The notes under the pieces were generated by a model. It searched no databases and was not told the DNA's origin. It saw nothing but the letters and a program-made list of their open reading frames with translations. From the NCBI GenBank assembly GCA_963814875.1, contig CAWFFJ010000021.1, positions 74,907-138,906 of the forward strand: 64,000 nt of DNA, given 5' to 3'. Below are positions 39,249 through 47,893 of this stretch, one piece after another; position 1 is the stretch's first letter; each line of letters opens with the position of its first letter. A program made the position numbers and the translations under genes. This stretch comes from CAVSIS01 sp963814875 (lineage in GTDB: Bacteria; Acidobacteriota; Thermoanaerobaculia; Thermoanaerobaculales; Sulfomarinibacteraceae).

Positions 39249-40193
39249 GTGAGTATCGACCGGCGCTACGAGCGGATCGCGCGCAGCCTGAGCACGTTGG
39301 AGCTGGTAGGTGACGAGGGCCCAGACCTGATCGCGGAGCTGCTGCCCGCCTCTCCTGCGGCGGAGGGCGCGCGACCGGGGTGCTTCGCCGGCTTCTACAG
39401 CCGCACCGGCATCGAGCGCGCTCTCGACGCCTACGGCGTCACGGCCGCGATCCAACGGGCCGGGTTCGACGGCGCCGAGGTCGCGATCAGTTTCGACGAC
39501 GCCGGGCGGCACCGCCTCCAGGTCGTCGTCGGTGGACGGGAGCACGATGACCACCGCCTGATCGACCTGGTCATCCAGCTGCGGCGCGTGCGGGAGGCGG
39601 CGATCACCGGCGACGAGGCGACCGCGCGCCCGTTCGACGTCCTGGTTGTCGACTGGCTGTGTCTGCAGAACCCGCGAGCGAGCTTCAGCAAGCAACGTCC
39701 GCAGCTTCCGGGCCAGCTTCATCCGGGTCTCGGCATCGGTCGGGTTGTGCACAACATGATCCTGCTCATGGCCAGAAGGCTCAACCGGGCCGGGGTGATC
39801 AACGTTCCGCGGCACCTCCATCTGGCAGTTTTCTACGAGCGCTTCGGCTACCGCTACCTGTGCGAGACCCACCAGTCAGAGGTCTCGGCGGTGACCCGCG
39901 CACTGCGCGGAGTCCCTCCAGCGGTGTCGAGCTGGGCGGCGGAGCGGGGCTGCATCAAGGTGGGCCGCAACGGCGCGCCGCCGGCGACCTGGGTCTATCA
40001 GCCGGTTGAGATGATTGCACCGGTGAGCCAGGATCTGGAGGCCCTGCTCGCGCGGCGCGGGGGTTGGCTGCGCCGGTTGGTGGCGCCCTCTCTACACCTC
40101 GAGGTGGAGCTCGACGCGGCGGAGCTGGCGGAGTCTCTGCGGCGCGACCCCGTCCCCGGCCTCGACCCGGACGAGATCATGGTTCTCGCCTAG
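39249..40193 (+). CDS. Conserved-looking protein, possible GNAT-like fold
   Basis: The GTG at 39249 gives 314 residues. I do not recognise the family. The central stretch HPGLGIGRVVHNMILLMARR resembles an acetyl-CoA-binding segment, and HLHLAVFYERFGYRYLCE resembles the A-x-x-F-Y-x-x-x-G-F motif at the end of GNAT acetyltransferases. The N-terminal 110 residues are mixed alpha/beta; the C-terminal 70 residues are charged. No signal peptide or membrane helix is present. It overlaps the convergent glutamine amidotransferase gene by 4 bp. The acetyltransferase idea is a weak inference. Confidence 0.55.
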   Translation: MSIDRRYERIARSLSTLELVGDEGPDLIAELLPASPAAEGARPGCFAGFYSRTGIERALDAYGVTAAIQRAGFDGAEVAISFDDAGRHRLQVVVGGREHDDHRLIDLVIQLRRVREAAITGDEATARPFDVLVVDWLCLQNPRASFSKQRPQLPGQLHPGLGIGRVVHNMILLMARRLNRAGVINVPRHLHLAVFYERFGYRYLCETHQSEVSAVTRALRGVPPAVSSWAAERGCIKVGRNGAPPATWVYQPVEMIAPVSQDLEALLARRGGWLRRLVAPSLHLEVELDAAELAESLRRDPVPGLDPDEIMVLA

Positions 40194-40900
40194 CCTGCGG
40201 CGAGATCCGCGAAACGGCGCAGGACCTGGGTGCCGAGCCTCGAAGGCACGATCTCGGCGAGCAGGCGTTCGACGTCGAGTCCCTCGTTCGCGAGCCGCTC
40301 GCGGCGCGCCTCGAGGTAGGCCCGCATCACCTCGGGGCTGAACTCGGGGTGGAACTGGACGCCCCAGGAAGACCCGACCCGAAAGGCGTGGTTCGGGTCA
40401 AGTACGCTCGAGGCCAGCGCCGCTACCCCGCGCGGCAGCGCGACGACGCTCTCGACGTGCGTGGTCTGGACCGGGGTCGGTGAAGGGCTTCCGTTGAGCA
40501 GCGGGTCGGTGGCGGCGGCCGGAGAGAAGGTAAGCCCTACGGTGCCGACCTCGCGGCCGCGCGGGTTGGCTGCCACTCGGCCGCCGAGCGCGTGGGCCAG
40601 GAGCTGGTGGCCGTAGCAGATCCCGAGCACCGGCAACCCAAAAGAAACCGCGTCGGCAAGCCAGTTGGCCGTCCGCTCGCTCCACGGTTCGCGCGAGGTG
40701 ACCATCGCGGAGGAGCCGGTGACGATCGCTCCCGCCAGCGCGCGCGGAGCGGGGAGCCGGCCGCCCTCCTGAACGTTGCAGACCTCGATCGGCGGCGATC
40801 CGGGACCGAGGCCGTCCGCGATCCAGTCCTCGAAGTCGCCGAGGCGTGCAGACACGATCGAGTCTGCACGGCCGGTCTTGACGATGAGCAGAGGCGGCAT
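40190..40900 (-). CDS. Class I glutamine amidotransferase
   Basis: The ATG at 40900 gives 236 residues. The catalytic triad of class I amidotransferases is visible: Cys in LGICYGHQLLAHALGG (about residue 95) and His and Glu in WGVQFHPEFSPEV (about 183-185). TGSSAMVTSREPWS lies before the nucleophile as in stand-alone GuaA-like enzymes. No synthetase domain is attached, and none is adjacent. Such proteins release ammonia from glutamine or act on gamma-glutamyl compounds. The exact substrate is unknown. Confidence 0.85.
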   Translation of the reverse strand: MPPLLIVKTGRADSIVSARLGDFEDWIADGLGPGSPPIEVCNVQEGGRLPAPRALAGAIVTGSSAMVTSREPWSERTANWLADAVSFGLPVLGICYGHQLLAHALGGRVAANPRGREVGTVGLTFSPAAATDPLLNGSPSPTPVQTTHVESVVALPRGVAALASSVLDPNHAFRVGSSWGVQFHPEFSPEVMRAYLEARRERLANEGLDVERLLAEIVPSRLGTQVLRRFADLAAG

Positions 40901-40921
40901 GGCGCTCCCTAGGTGACGAAA

Positions 40922-40949
40922 CGCGGGCCCGCACGGCGCCGGGCCCGCG
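40922..40949. terminator. GC-rich hairpin downstream of htpX
   Basis: A perfect 9-bp stem, CGCGGGCCC with GGGCCCGCG, with a 10-nt loop lies between the htpX stop and the start of the amidotransferase gene. It has no T tract; it may separate the two minus-strand transcripts. Confidence 0.5.
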
Positions 40950-40963
40950 AGTCCACGACAGCT

Positions 40964-41863
40964 TCAGGCGGCGTCGCGCAGGCGGGCGATGCGCTCGTCA
41001 AGCGGGGGGTGGGTGGCGAACAGCATGCGCAGGCCGCGCCCCTTGCCGCCGGCGATCTTGAGGGTGGCGAGGGCCTCCTTGCGGTTGTCGACCAGACCGG
41101 TGGTGCGCTTGAGGGCCTCGAGCGCCGACACCATGCTGTCTCGGCCGGCGAGCCGGGCCCCTCCGGCGTCGGCCCTGAACTCGCGAATCCGCGAAAAGAA
41201 CGCCACTACGATGAAGCCGAGGACCGAGAGTGCGATTTCGAGCACCATCGTCAGCATCCACTGGATCATGAACGACGGGCCGCTGTCGTCGCGGCGCAGG
41301 AACTGGGCCACGGCGAAGGCGATGACCCGTGCGAAGAACATCACGAAGGCGTTGATGACGCCCTGGATCAGGGTCATCGTGACCATGTCACCGTTGGCGA
41401 CGTGGGTGATCTCATGGCCGAGCACGCCTTCGAGCTCGCGGCGGTCCATGCGGCGAAGGATGCCGGTCGACACCGCGACCAGGGCGCGGGCGCGGGTCGG
41501 ACCGGTGGCGAAGGCGTTGACCTCCGGTGACTCGTAGATCCCGACCTCGGGCATCTTCGGGAGTCCGGCGGCGCGCGCCAGGTTGTGAACGTCCGCGACC
41601 AGCTGCCGAGCGGCCGGATCGGTGGTGTTCGGGTCGATCACCTTTACGCCCATGGTCCACTTCGCCATCTTGCGGGACAGCGCGAGCGAGATCAGCGAGG
41701 CACCCATGCCCCAGAGCACACAGAACACCATCAGCGAGCGGTAGTCGATGCCTTGAGCGGTGAGATAGGGTTGCAGACCGAACAGGCTCATGGTGAGGCT
41801 GATCGTGACCAGAATCAGCAGGTTGACTGCGAAGAACAGGAAGATGCGTTTGGCGACGCCCAT
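40964..41863 (-). CDS. htpX: Membrane zinc metalloprotease HtpX
   Basis: AAGGAG before the ATG at 41863 fixes the start; length 299 residues, typical of HtpX. Two N-terminal membrane helices (IFLFFAVNLLILVTISLTM and a second at about 38-62) are followed by the zinc motif HEITH (about residue 140). Two more hydrophobic segments follow, then the third ligand region REFRADAGGARLAG and THPPLDERIARLRDA near the end. YESPEVNAFATGP is also characteristic. HtpX degrades misfolded membrane proteins with FtsH as part of envelope quality control. Confidence 0.95.
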   Translation of the reverse strand: MGVAKRIFLFFAVNLLILVTISLTMSLFGLQPYLTAQGIDYRSLMVFCVLWGMGASLISLALSRKMAKWTMGVKVIDPNTTDPAARQLVADVHNLARAAGLPKMPEVGIYESPEVNAFATGPTRARALVAVSTGILRRMDRRELEGVLGHEITHVANGDMVTMTLIQGVINAFVMFFARVIAFAVAQFLRRDDSGPSFMIQWMLTMVLEIALSVLGFIVVAFFSRIREFRADAGGARLAGRDSMVSALEALKRTTGLVDNRKEALATLKIAGGKGRGLRMLFATHPPLDERIARLRDAA

Positions 41864-42320
41864 GTGGCGCTCCTTTCGGCTCCCTCGCGTGCCTCAACGC
41901 GGATCGGAAGCGTGGGATTTCCGGCTCCGCGGAGCGCACGGATTGTAGCTCGGACCCGTCCGGAGCGGGGGAACAATCCGAGCGAGCTTGAGTCCCTCAG
42001 CGCCTCCCTGCTGTGGGCACCGATCACACCGGCGGAGACGAGCGTGTCGCTGAGCCCGAAGCCGGCCACCCCCGTCCCCTGAGCAACCGCCCATGCGCGC
42101 AGCGCATCACGAGGAGCCCTTGGCGCCCGGCCGGGGCTCTAGGGGAAGGGGATGAGCACGGCTCATCCATAGCAGCCCGCAGAGCAGGGGCCCCCGGCAG
42201 CGCCTCGACATCCTGGCAGCCGTCAAGGGCCCATGGCCGGCGGGCTGCTCGGTGCTATCCTGATGGCGCCCCGGGCGGGCTTCTCCCGCTCACTCCCGGC
42301 CAAGCGAGGATCCCGCGTCG
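41864..42320. other. Divergent intergenic region between htpX and parE
   Basis: No gene was seen in these 457 bases. It contains a copy of the ATGCGC/GCGCAT palindrome (42093-42107) and a GATGAGC/GCTCATC hairpin near 42151-42167. TATCCT at 42256-42261 is a possible -10 for parE. The DNA is GC-rich and otherwise unremarkable. Confidence 0.5.
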
Positions 42321-44165
42321 ATGGCGCGTCAGCGAATCGAGTACGACGAAGAGGCGATCAAGACCCTGGACGCGCTGGAGCATATCCGGCTGCGCACGGG
42401 GATGTACATCGGCCGCATCGGCGACGGTTCCAACCCGGCGGACGGCATCTACGTCATGCTCAAGGAGGTCGTCGACAACTCGGTCGACGAGTTCATCATG
42501 GGGCATGGTCGGCGGGTCGAGATCCGCCGCGACGGCAGCGAGATCTCGGTGCGGGACTTCGGCCGCGGCATCCCGCTCGGCAAGGTCGTCGACTGTGTTT
42601 CCAAGATCAACACCGGCGGCAAGTACAACGACGACGTGTTCCAGTTTTCGGTCGGGCTCAACGGCGTCGGCAACAAGGCGGTCAACGCGCTGTCCTCCGA
42701 CTTCGAGGTGATCAGCTATCGCGACGGCGCCTTCAAGCGCGCCGCCTTCCGTCAGGGCAGGATGCTCCTCGAGGAGGACGGCAAGGACCGCAAGGCCCCG
42801 AACGGGACCTTCATCCGCTTCGTTCCGGACGCCGAGATCTTCAAGACCTACGACTGGCGCGAGGACTACATCGAGCACCGGCTGCGCTACTACTGCTACC
42901 TGAACAGCGGCCTGACCCTCGAGTACAACGGCCACAAGTTCATCAGCCGCAACGGCCTCGCGGACCTCCTCGCCGAGGAGCTCGGCGAAGAGGGCAGCCT
43001 GTACGAGATCGCGCACTTCCGCCTCGAACGGCTCGAGTTCGCGTTCACCCACACCCACGCCTACGGCGAGACCTACTTCAGCTTCGTCAACGGCCAGTAC
43101 ACCAACGACGGCGGGACCCACCAGAGCGCCTTCCGCGAGGGCGTGCTCAAGGGCGTCAACGAGTTCGCCAAGCACGCGTTCTCCGGCGAGGATGTACGCG
43201 ACGGCTTCATCGGTGCGGTCGCGATCAAGCTCCAGGATCCGGTGTTCGAGAGCCAGACCAAGAACAAGCTGGGCTCGACCGAGGTCCGCTCGTGGATCGT
43301 CAACGACGTCCGCGAGCAGGTCGTGCTGTGGCTGCACAAGAACCCGGAAGCCGCCGGCGCGCTGCTCGACAAGGTGCGCAACAACGAGCGCGTGCGCAAG
43401 GAGCTGGCGTCGATCAAGAAGGAGGCCCGCGAGCGCGCCAGAAAGGTCGCGATCCGGATCCCGAAGCTGATCGACTGCAAGGTGCACTGCGACGACGCCA
43501 AGGGTGCGCGCCGGGACGAAACAACCCTGTTCCTGACCGAAGGCGACTCGGCCGGCGGGGCGATGATCCAGGCCCGCGACGTCCAGACCCAGGCGATCTA
43601 CTCGCTCAAGGGCAAGCCGCTCAACACGCACGGGCTCGGGCGCGAGGCGATCTACAAGAACGAGGAGCTGTACAACATCATGCGCGCCCTCGGCATCGAG
43701 GATGGTCTCGAGGGCCTGCGCTACAACCGGGTGGTGATCGCGACCGACGCGGACGTTGACGGGATGCACATCCGCAACCTGCTGCTCACGTTCTTCCTGC
43801 GCTACTTCGAGGACCTGGTCATCACCGGGCACGTGTTCATCCTCGAAACGCCTCTGTTCAGGGTCCGCAACAAGAAGGAAACCCACTACTGCTACACGGA
43901 AGCCGAGCGCGACGAGGCCGCGGCCCGTGTCAAAGGGGCCGAGATCACCCGCTTCAAGGGGCTCGGCGAGATCAGCCCGCGCGAGTTCAAGCAGTTCATC
44001 GACAACGACGACCGCCTGGTGCCGGTGACCGTGCGCTCGATGGGCGAGGTGAAGAAGGCCCTGGACTTCTACATGGGCAAGAACACTCCCGAGCGTAAGG
44101 AGTTCATCGTCAACAACCTGATCGCAGACATCGCGACCGTCGATGAGACCACGTCGAGCCCCTGA
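42321..44165 (+). CDS. parE: DNA topoisomerase IV subunit B
   Basis: The 614-residue protein has a GHKL ATPase domain: KEVVDNSVDEF (Mg2+/ATP Asn), RDFGRGIPLGK and VGLNGVGNKAVNALS. A transducer domain follows, then the TOPRIM domain: TEGDSAGGAMIQARD (catalytic Glu) and ATDADVDGMHIRNLLLTFFL (Mg2+ aspartates). The C-terminus is FKGLGEISPREFKQFI. The organisation is that of the compact ParE group (Bacteroidetes-like) without the large GyrB insertion. Its TGA overlaps the ParC start as TGATG, so the two subunits are coupled. The complex decatenates chromosomes. Assignment to ParE rather than GyrB rests on the compact form and the ParC neighbour. Confidence 0.9.
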   Translation: MARQRIEYDEEAIKTLDALEHIRLRTGMYIGRIGDGSNPADGIYVMLKEVVDNSVDEFIMGHGRRVEIRRDGSEISVRDFGRGIPLGKVVDCVSKINTGGKYNDDVFQFSVGLNGVGNKAVNALSSDFEVISYRDGAFKRAAFRQGRMLLEEDGKDRKAPNGTFIRFVPDAEIFKTYDWREDYIEHRLRYYCYLNSGLTLEYNGHKFISRNGLADLLAEELGEEGSLYEIAHFRLERLEFAFTHTHAYGETYFSFVNGQYTNDGGTHQSAFREGVLKGVNEFAKHAFSGEDVRDGFIGAVAIKLQDPVFESQTKNKLGSTEVRSWIVNDVREQVVLWLHKNPEAAGALLDKVRNNERVRKELASIKKEARERARKVAIRIPKLIDCKVHCDDAKGARRDETTLFLTEGDSAGGAMIQARDVQTQAIYSLKGKPLNTHGLGREAIYKNEELYNIMRALGIEDGLEGLRYNRVVIATDADVDGMHIRNLLLTFFLRYFEDLVITGHVFILETPLFRVRNKKETHYCYTEAERDEAAARVKGAEITRFKGLGEISPREFKQFIDNDDRLVPVTVRSMGEVKKALDFYMGKNTPERKEFIVNNLIADIATVDETTSSP

Positions 44166-45892
44166 TGGGGCAGAACTTCCTCGAGTACGCGAGCTACGTG
44201 ATCGTCGACCGGGCGATCCCGGACATCCGCGACGGGCTCAAGCCGGTGCAGCGGCGGATCCTCGCGACCCTCGCCAAGATCGATGACGGTGCGTTCCACA
44301 AGGTGGCGAACGTGATCGGGGAGACGATGAAGCTCCACCCGCACGGCGACGCTTCGATCGGGGACGCGCTGGTGGTGCTCGCCAACAAGGACCTGTTCAT
44401 CGAGAAGCAGGGCAACTTCGGCAACATCGTGACCGGCCACTCGGCCGCAGCCGCGCGCTACATCGAGTGCCGCCTCACCGACCTCGCCCGCGAGACCCTG
44501 ATCAACCGTGAGCTGACCGAGTTCCAGCCGAGCTACGACGGCCGCAACGAGGAGCCCGTCGTGCTGCCGGCGAAGATCCCGGTGGCGCTGCTGATCGGCG
44601 CCGAGGGCATCGCGGTCGGGATGTCGACCCGCGTCCTGCCGCACAACTTCGTCGAGCTCCTCGAGGCCGAGATCGCGGTGTTCGAGAACCGGCCGTTCGA
44701 GCTGGTCCCCGACTTTCCCACCGGCGGTCTGGTCGACGTCAGCGACTACGACGACGGGCGCGGCAAGGTGAGGGTGCGCTCGAGGATCGAGAAGAAGGAC
44801 GAGAAGACGGTCGTGATCCGGGAGATCCCGTTCTCGACCACGACCGAGTCCTTGATCGCTTCGATCGAGAGCGCCGCCCAGAAGGGCAAGGTCAAGATCT
44901 CGTCGATCGACGACTTCACCACGGATCGGGTCGAGATCGAGATCGGTCTCCCGCGGGGCATCTACGCCGACGAGGTCATCCCGCAGCTCTATGCCCACAC
45001 CGACTGCGAGGTCTCGGTGAGCTCGAACATCGTGCTCATCAGGGATCGCCGGCCGGTCGAGCTGACGGTGTCCGAGATCCTGCGCCTGCTCGCCGAGCAG
45101 CTCCGCGAGGTTCTTCGCGCAGAGCTCGAGCTCGAGCTCGCCAAGCTCGAAGGGCTGCGCCACTGGCTGACCCTGGAGCGCATCTTCATCGAGAACCGCA
45201 TCTACAAGCGTATCGAGAGCGCTACAACCCGGGACGAGGTCAAGTACGAGGTCTACGCCGGCCTCGAGCCGTTCTCCGAGCTGCTCGTCCGGGCGGTCAC
45301 CGACGAGGACATCGAGCGCCTGCTGGAGATCCCGATCCGGCGCATCTCGCAGTACGACATCGACAAGAACCGGGAGCAGATCAGGAAGACCGAGTCCGGC
45401 ATCCGCGACGTCAAGCGCAAGCTCCGCGACATGACCGCGACCACGATCGCCTACATTCGCCACCTGCTCGACACCTACGGCGACCGTTTCCCGCGCCGCA
45501 GCGAGCTGACCGCGTTCCAGGCGGTGGACGTCCGCGCGGTGGCGCGCCAGAACCTTCGCGTCGCCTACGACCCCGAGACCGGATTCTTCGGCACCGAGGT
45601 CAAGGGCGACGCCTTCCAGCTCAACGTCAGCGAGTACGACAAGATCCTGCTCATCAGCCGCGACGGCAGCTACCGCATCATCGGCCCTGAGGCGAAGGTG
45701 CTGATCGCAGAGAAGGTGCTGTGGGCCGGACTGTTCGACTCTGACGCAGGGCACGTTTTCACCGTCGTCTACCGGGACGCGGACCGCATCGCCTACGGCA
45801 AGCGGGTCCACATCAAGGCGTTCATCCGCGACCGCGAGTACGAGCTGATCAAGGACCGCAAGGGCCGCATCGACCTGCTGGTGCCCTGGTGA
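44165..45892 (+). CDS. parC: DNA topoisomerase IV subunit A, main part (frame broken at C-terminus)
   Basis: The ATG at 44165 lies in the TGATG overlap with parE. The frame encodes 575 residues. The breakage-reunion domain begins QNFLEYASYVIVDRAIPD and includes DGLKPVQRRIL, HPHGDASIGDALVVL and ARYIECRLT, whose Tyr is the DNA-attaching residue. The coiled-coil and beta-rich C-terminal region follow. The frame ends with LLVPW and a TGA at 45890. The family's sense continues one base over: GEADQVLQLDYVPRKRQRV (see next entry). Removing one C at about 45883-45885 (GTGCCCTGGTGAG) would restore it. A normal ParC of this group would be about 660 residues, so the frame is broken rather than complete. 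Confidence 0.88.
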   Translation: MGQNFLEYASYVIVDRAIPDIRDGLKPVQRRILATLAKIDDGAFHKVANVIGETMKLHPHGDASIGDALVVLANKDLFIEKQGNFGNIVTGHSAAAARYIECRLTDLARETLINRELTEFQPSYDGRNEEPVVLPAKIPVALLIGAEGIAVGMSTRVLPHNFVELLEAEIAVFENRPFELVPDFPTGGLVDVSDYDDGRGKVRVRSRIEKKDEKTVVIREIPFSTTTESLIASIESAAQKGKVKISSIDDFTTDRVEIEIGLPRGIYADEVIPQLYAHTDCEVSVSSNIVLIRDRRPVELTVSEILRLLAEQLREVLRAELELELAKLEGLRHWLTLERIFIENRIYKRIESATTRDEVKYEVYAGLEPFSELLVRAVTDEDIERLLEIPIRRISQYDIDKNREQIRKTESGIRDVKRKLRDMTATTIAYIRHLLDTYGDRFPRRSELTAFQAVDVRAVARQNLRVAYDPETGFFGTEVKGDAFQLNVSEYDKILLISRDGSYRIIGPEAKVLIAEKVLWAGLFDSDAGHVFTVVYRDADRIAYGKRVHIKAFIRDREYELIKDRKGRIDLLVPW

Positions 45893-45902
45893 GGCCGACC
45901 AG

Positions 45903-46151
45903 GTGCTCCAGCTCGACTACGTGCCGCGCAAGCGGCAGCGGGTCACGGGCACGGTGTACGACCTCGTCGGCCTCGAGCTGACCGGCGTCACCGCACGGGG
46001 CCGCCGCCTCGCGCCGAAGCCGGTTGGGCGCATCAAACGCCTCACCCGGGCAGACGCCGAGGCCCATCGGGAGAGCGCCGACCCGGCTGGCGTAGCAGGC
46101 GGCGATGCCGAGGACGACGAGGACCAGCTCGACCTGTTCGACGGCGACTAG
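45903..46151 (+). CDS. parC: ParC C-terminal continuation, displaced frame
   Basis: This short frame (coherent from about 45888: GEADQVLQLDY) carries the expected end of ParC: the GEA-x-V-x-L segment and then GVTARGRRLAPKPVGRIKRL, which aligns by eye with the G-R-x-x-x-G-N-x-L-x-K-x-P-V-R-K-I end of related ParC proteins. An acidic tail, EDDEDQLDLFDGD, follows. A GTG at 45903 could start a separate peptide, but no Shine-Dalgarno sequence precedes it. Best read as the tail of the preceding gene. The stop codon overlaps the first inverted repeat of the element at 46148. Confidence 0.7.
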   Translation: MLQLDYVPRKRQRVTGTVYDLVGLELTGVTARGRRLAPKPVGRIKRLTRADAEAHRESADPAGVAGGDAEDDEDQLDLFDGD

Positions 46152-46315
46152 GAGTATGTAGCCCATAGCGTACACGGCGTCTTTCGGGCGGCGTGAAACC
46201 CTGTTTTCGTTGCATCCTCGGCCCGTACTCGGAGTACTGCTCCTCGAATGCGCCTCAACAGGCCCTTCACGGCGCTCCGAAATCCACCATCCATCTATGA
46301 GCTACACACTCCTAG
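46148..46315. mobile_element. MITE-like element with 21-bp terminal inverted repeats
   Basis: Arms at 46148-46168 (CTAGGAGTATGTAGCCCATAG) start with CTAGGAG; the inverted arm at 46295-46315 differs at two of 21 positions. The 126-bp interior codes for nothing recognisable and holds a small palindrome (GTACTC-G-GAGTAC). No target duplication was found. The left arm covers the parC stop codon. The structure suggests a non-autonomous mobile element, but a single copy cannot prove it. Confidence 0.45.
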
Positions 46316-46510
46316 CCCGCGCTCTTGACCAGACCTCTGCCGCGAACGGCGATGGGCCGGGCACAACGGCGCCTTCTCACCGCTGAGTGCTCGACGCGTT
46401 GGCCAACACGCTTCCGCGCTCCTCGGCTCGAAGGCCCACTGCGCGCGACCTCTCCCAGGTCCTGCGACAAACCCCGTCGAATTGTGCACGCCAGGCTCTG
46501 CCCCCCTCTG

Positions 46511-46563
46511 TAGAGGATTTCGGGATGCGGCGTCCCCGTGACGCCGCATCCCGAAATCCTCTA
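46511..46563. repeat. 23-bp perfect inverted repeat upstream of the MacA-like gene
   Basis: Arms at 46511-46533 and 46541-46563, starting TAGAGGATTTCGGG, are exact complements around a 7-nt loop. The right arm overlaps the first two bases of the TAGAAT -10-like hexamer at 46562-46567. A position this close to the promoter and start suggests regulation of the efflux operon, either as operator or as attenuator hairpin. Confidence 0.7.
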
Positions 46564-46576
46564 GAATCCCTCCGCC

Positions 46577-46849
46577 ATGCGACGCTCATCTCTTCTCCGC
46601 TGGTTGTTCGGCCTCATCGTCATCGCCGCTCTGGTCGCGATCGCCTTCAGGTACGTCTCCCACCGCCGGGAGACGTCTGACGAGGCCCAGTTCCGAACGG
46701 TCGCGGTCGACCGCGGCGATGTCACCATGACCGTGACCGCCACGGGTTCGCTGTCGGCGGTCACCACGGTCCAGGTCGGCAGCCAGGTGTCCGGGATCAT
46801 TCGGGCGCTGTACGCCGACTTCAACACCCGAGTGACAGGCCGGCCAGTT
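46577..46849 (+). CDS. macA: MacA-like efflux periplasmic adaptor, N-terminal part (frame-broken)
   Basis: The ATG at 46577 lies nine bases after TAGAAT. A membrane anchor (WLFGLIVIAALVAIAF) is followed by the first beta strands of an RND/MacA adaptor: VTMTVTATGSLSAVTTVQVG and SQVSGIIRALYADFNTRV. The frame then turns to nonsense near 46836. The sense resumes one base over with LLAELDPTPFEAQVE. Removing one G from ACAGGCCGGCC restores V-T-A-G-Q-L-L, matching the family pattern V-K-K-G-Q-L-L. This frame stays open as nonsense to 47815. Confidence 0.75.
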
Positions 46850-47885
46850 GCTGGCAGAGCTGGACCCGACGCCGTTCGAGGCCCAGGTGGAGCAGCGGCG
46901 CGCGGACCTGGTCCAGGGACAGGTCCAGCTGCGCAACGCCGAGATCGCCCTCCACCGCCAGGAGCGGCTGCTCGCCTCGGGTCTCACCTCCGAGGCGGAG
47001 TACGACTCCGCCAAGGCGGCGGCCGACGGCGCCAAGGCCCTGGTCGAGCAGGGCACGGCCGCTCTTTCGCAGGCTCAGACCAACCTCGGCTATACGACCA
47101 TCCGGTCGCCGATCGACGGGGTGGTGGTCTCGAGGCAGTACGACGTCGGCCAGACCGTCGCGGCCTCCTTCCAGGCGCCGACCCTGTTCACTATCGCCCA
47201 GGACCTGACCCGCATGCAGGTCCAGGCGGACGTCGACCAGGCCGACATTGGGCAGATCCGCACCGGTCAGGTCGCCCGGTTCACCGTCGATGCCTACCCG
47301 GAGCAGGAGTTCCGCGGCACGATCACCCAGGTCCGGCTGAACGCCACCGTCAACCAGAATGTCATCACGTACCCGGTGATCATCGAGGTCGCCAACCCCG
47401 ACGGACGGCTGCGGCCGCAGATGACGGCCGATGTGACGATCGAGGTGGCGACGGTCCACGACGTGCTCCGGGTGGCGAATGCCGCGCTGCGGTTCCGTCC
47501 TACCGAGGAGGGCGAGGTGGAAGCCGCGGCACCCTCCGGCGCGGCCGCCGGGTCGCGACCGCCGGGAGGTGGCGGGGCGCCGGCGGGAGCACACCCGGGC
47601 GCCGGCGGCGCCGGAGCCCACGGCGGCCAGCGGCCTGGTGGCGGTCGCCAGGCCCAGGGGACGAACGGGGAATCAGGCCCCCAGGAGCCGCCGGGTCTTG
47701 CGCGGGTCGTGTATCGGCTCGGAGCGGACGGCAAGCTGCAGCCGGTCCCGATCCGCACAGGGCTCACCGACGGACGGGTCACCGAGGTCGTCTCGGGCGG
47801 GCTCCGGGAGGGTGACCCGGTGGTCGTCAGCCGCGCCACCGCGCGGGCGTCTGGCGGTAGCCGGCCTCCGATGCGGGGCTTCTAG
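46848..47885 (+). CDS. macA: MacA-like efflux periplasmic adaptor, main part
   Basis: The frame starts in-sense at LLAELDPTPFEAQVEQRRAD and encodes 345 residues. The helical hairpin (RADLVQGQVQLRNAE, EAEYDSAKAAADG) is followed by TTIRSPIDGVVVSRQYDVGQTV, the second half of the lipoyl domain typical of HlyD/MacA adaptors. Beta-barrel and membrane-proximal domains follow. A Gly/Pro/Ala-rich insert (about residues 225-285) is unusual. The end, VVSGGLREGDPVVV, is characteristic. The protein links the inner-membrane ABC pump encoded downstream to an outer-membrane channel. No TolC-like gene is in the window. Confidence 0.85.
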   Translation: MLAELDPTPFEAQVEQRRADLVQGQVQLRNAEIALHRQERLLASGLTSEAEYDSAKAAADGAKALVEQGTAALSQAQTNLGYTTIRSPIDGVVVSRQYDVGQTVAASFQAPTLFTIAQDLTRMQVQADVDQADIGQIRTGQVARFTVDAYPEQEFRGTITQVRLNATVNQNVITYPVIIEVANPDGRLRPQMTADVTIEVATVHDVLRVANAALRFRPTEEGEVEAAAPSGAAAGSRPPGGGGAPAGAHPGAGGAGAHGGQRPGGGRQAQGTNGESGPQEPPGLARVVYRLGADGKLQPVPIRTGLTDGRVTEVVSGGLREGDPVVVSRATARASGGSRPPMRGF

Positions 47886-47893
47886 GCGAGGCG

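Noticed and set aside
45870..45905. Firm claim of programmed frameshifting in ParC
   Set aside because: The CCC-U context allows it, but five other genes' breaks also sit in G/C runs, so sequencing error is at least as likely without reads.
46577..46850. 4-bp tandem duplication (GGCC) as cause of the MacA-like frame break
   Set aside because: Removing four bases gives a sequence one residue shorter than the family pattern; removing a single G gives V-T-A-G-Q-L-L with the expected length.
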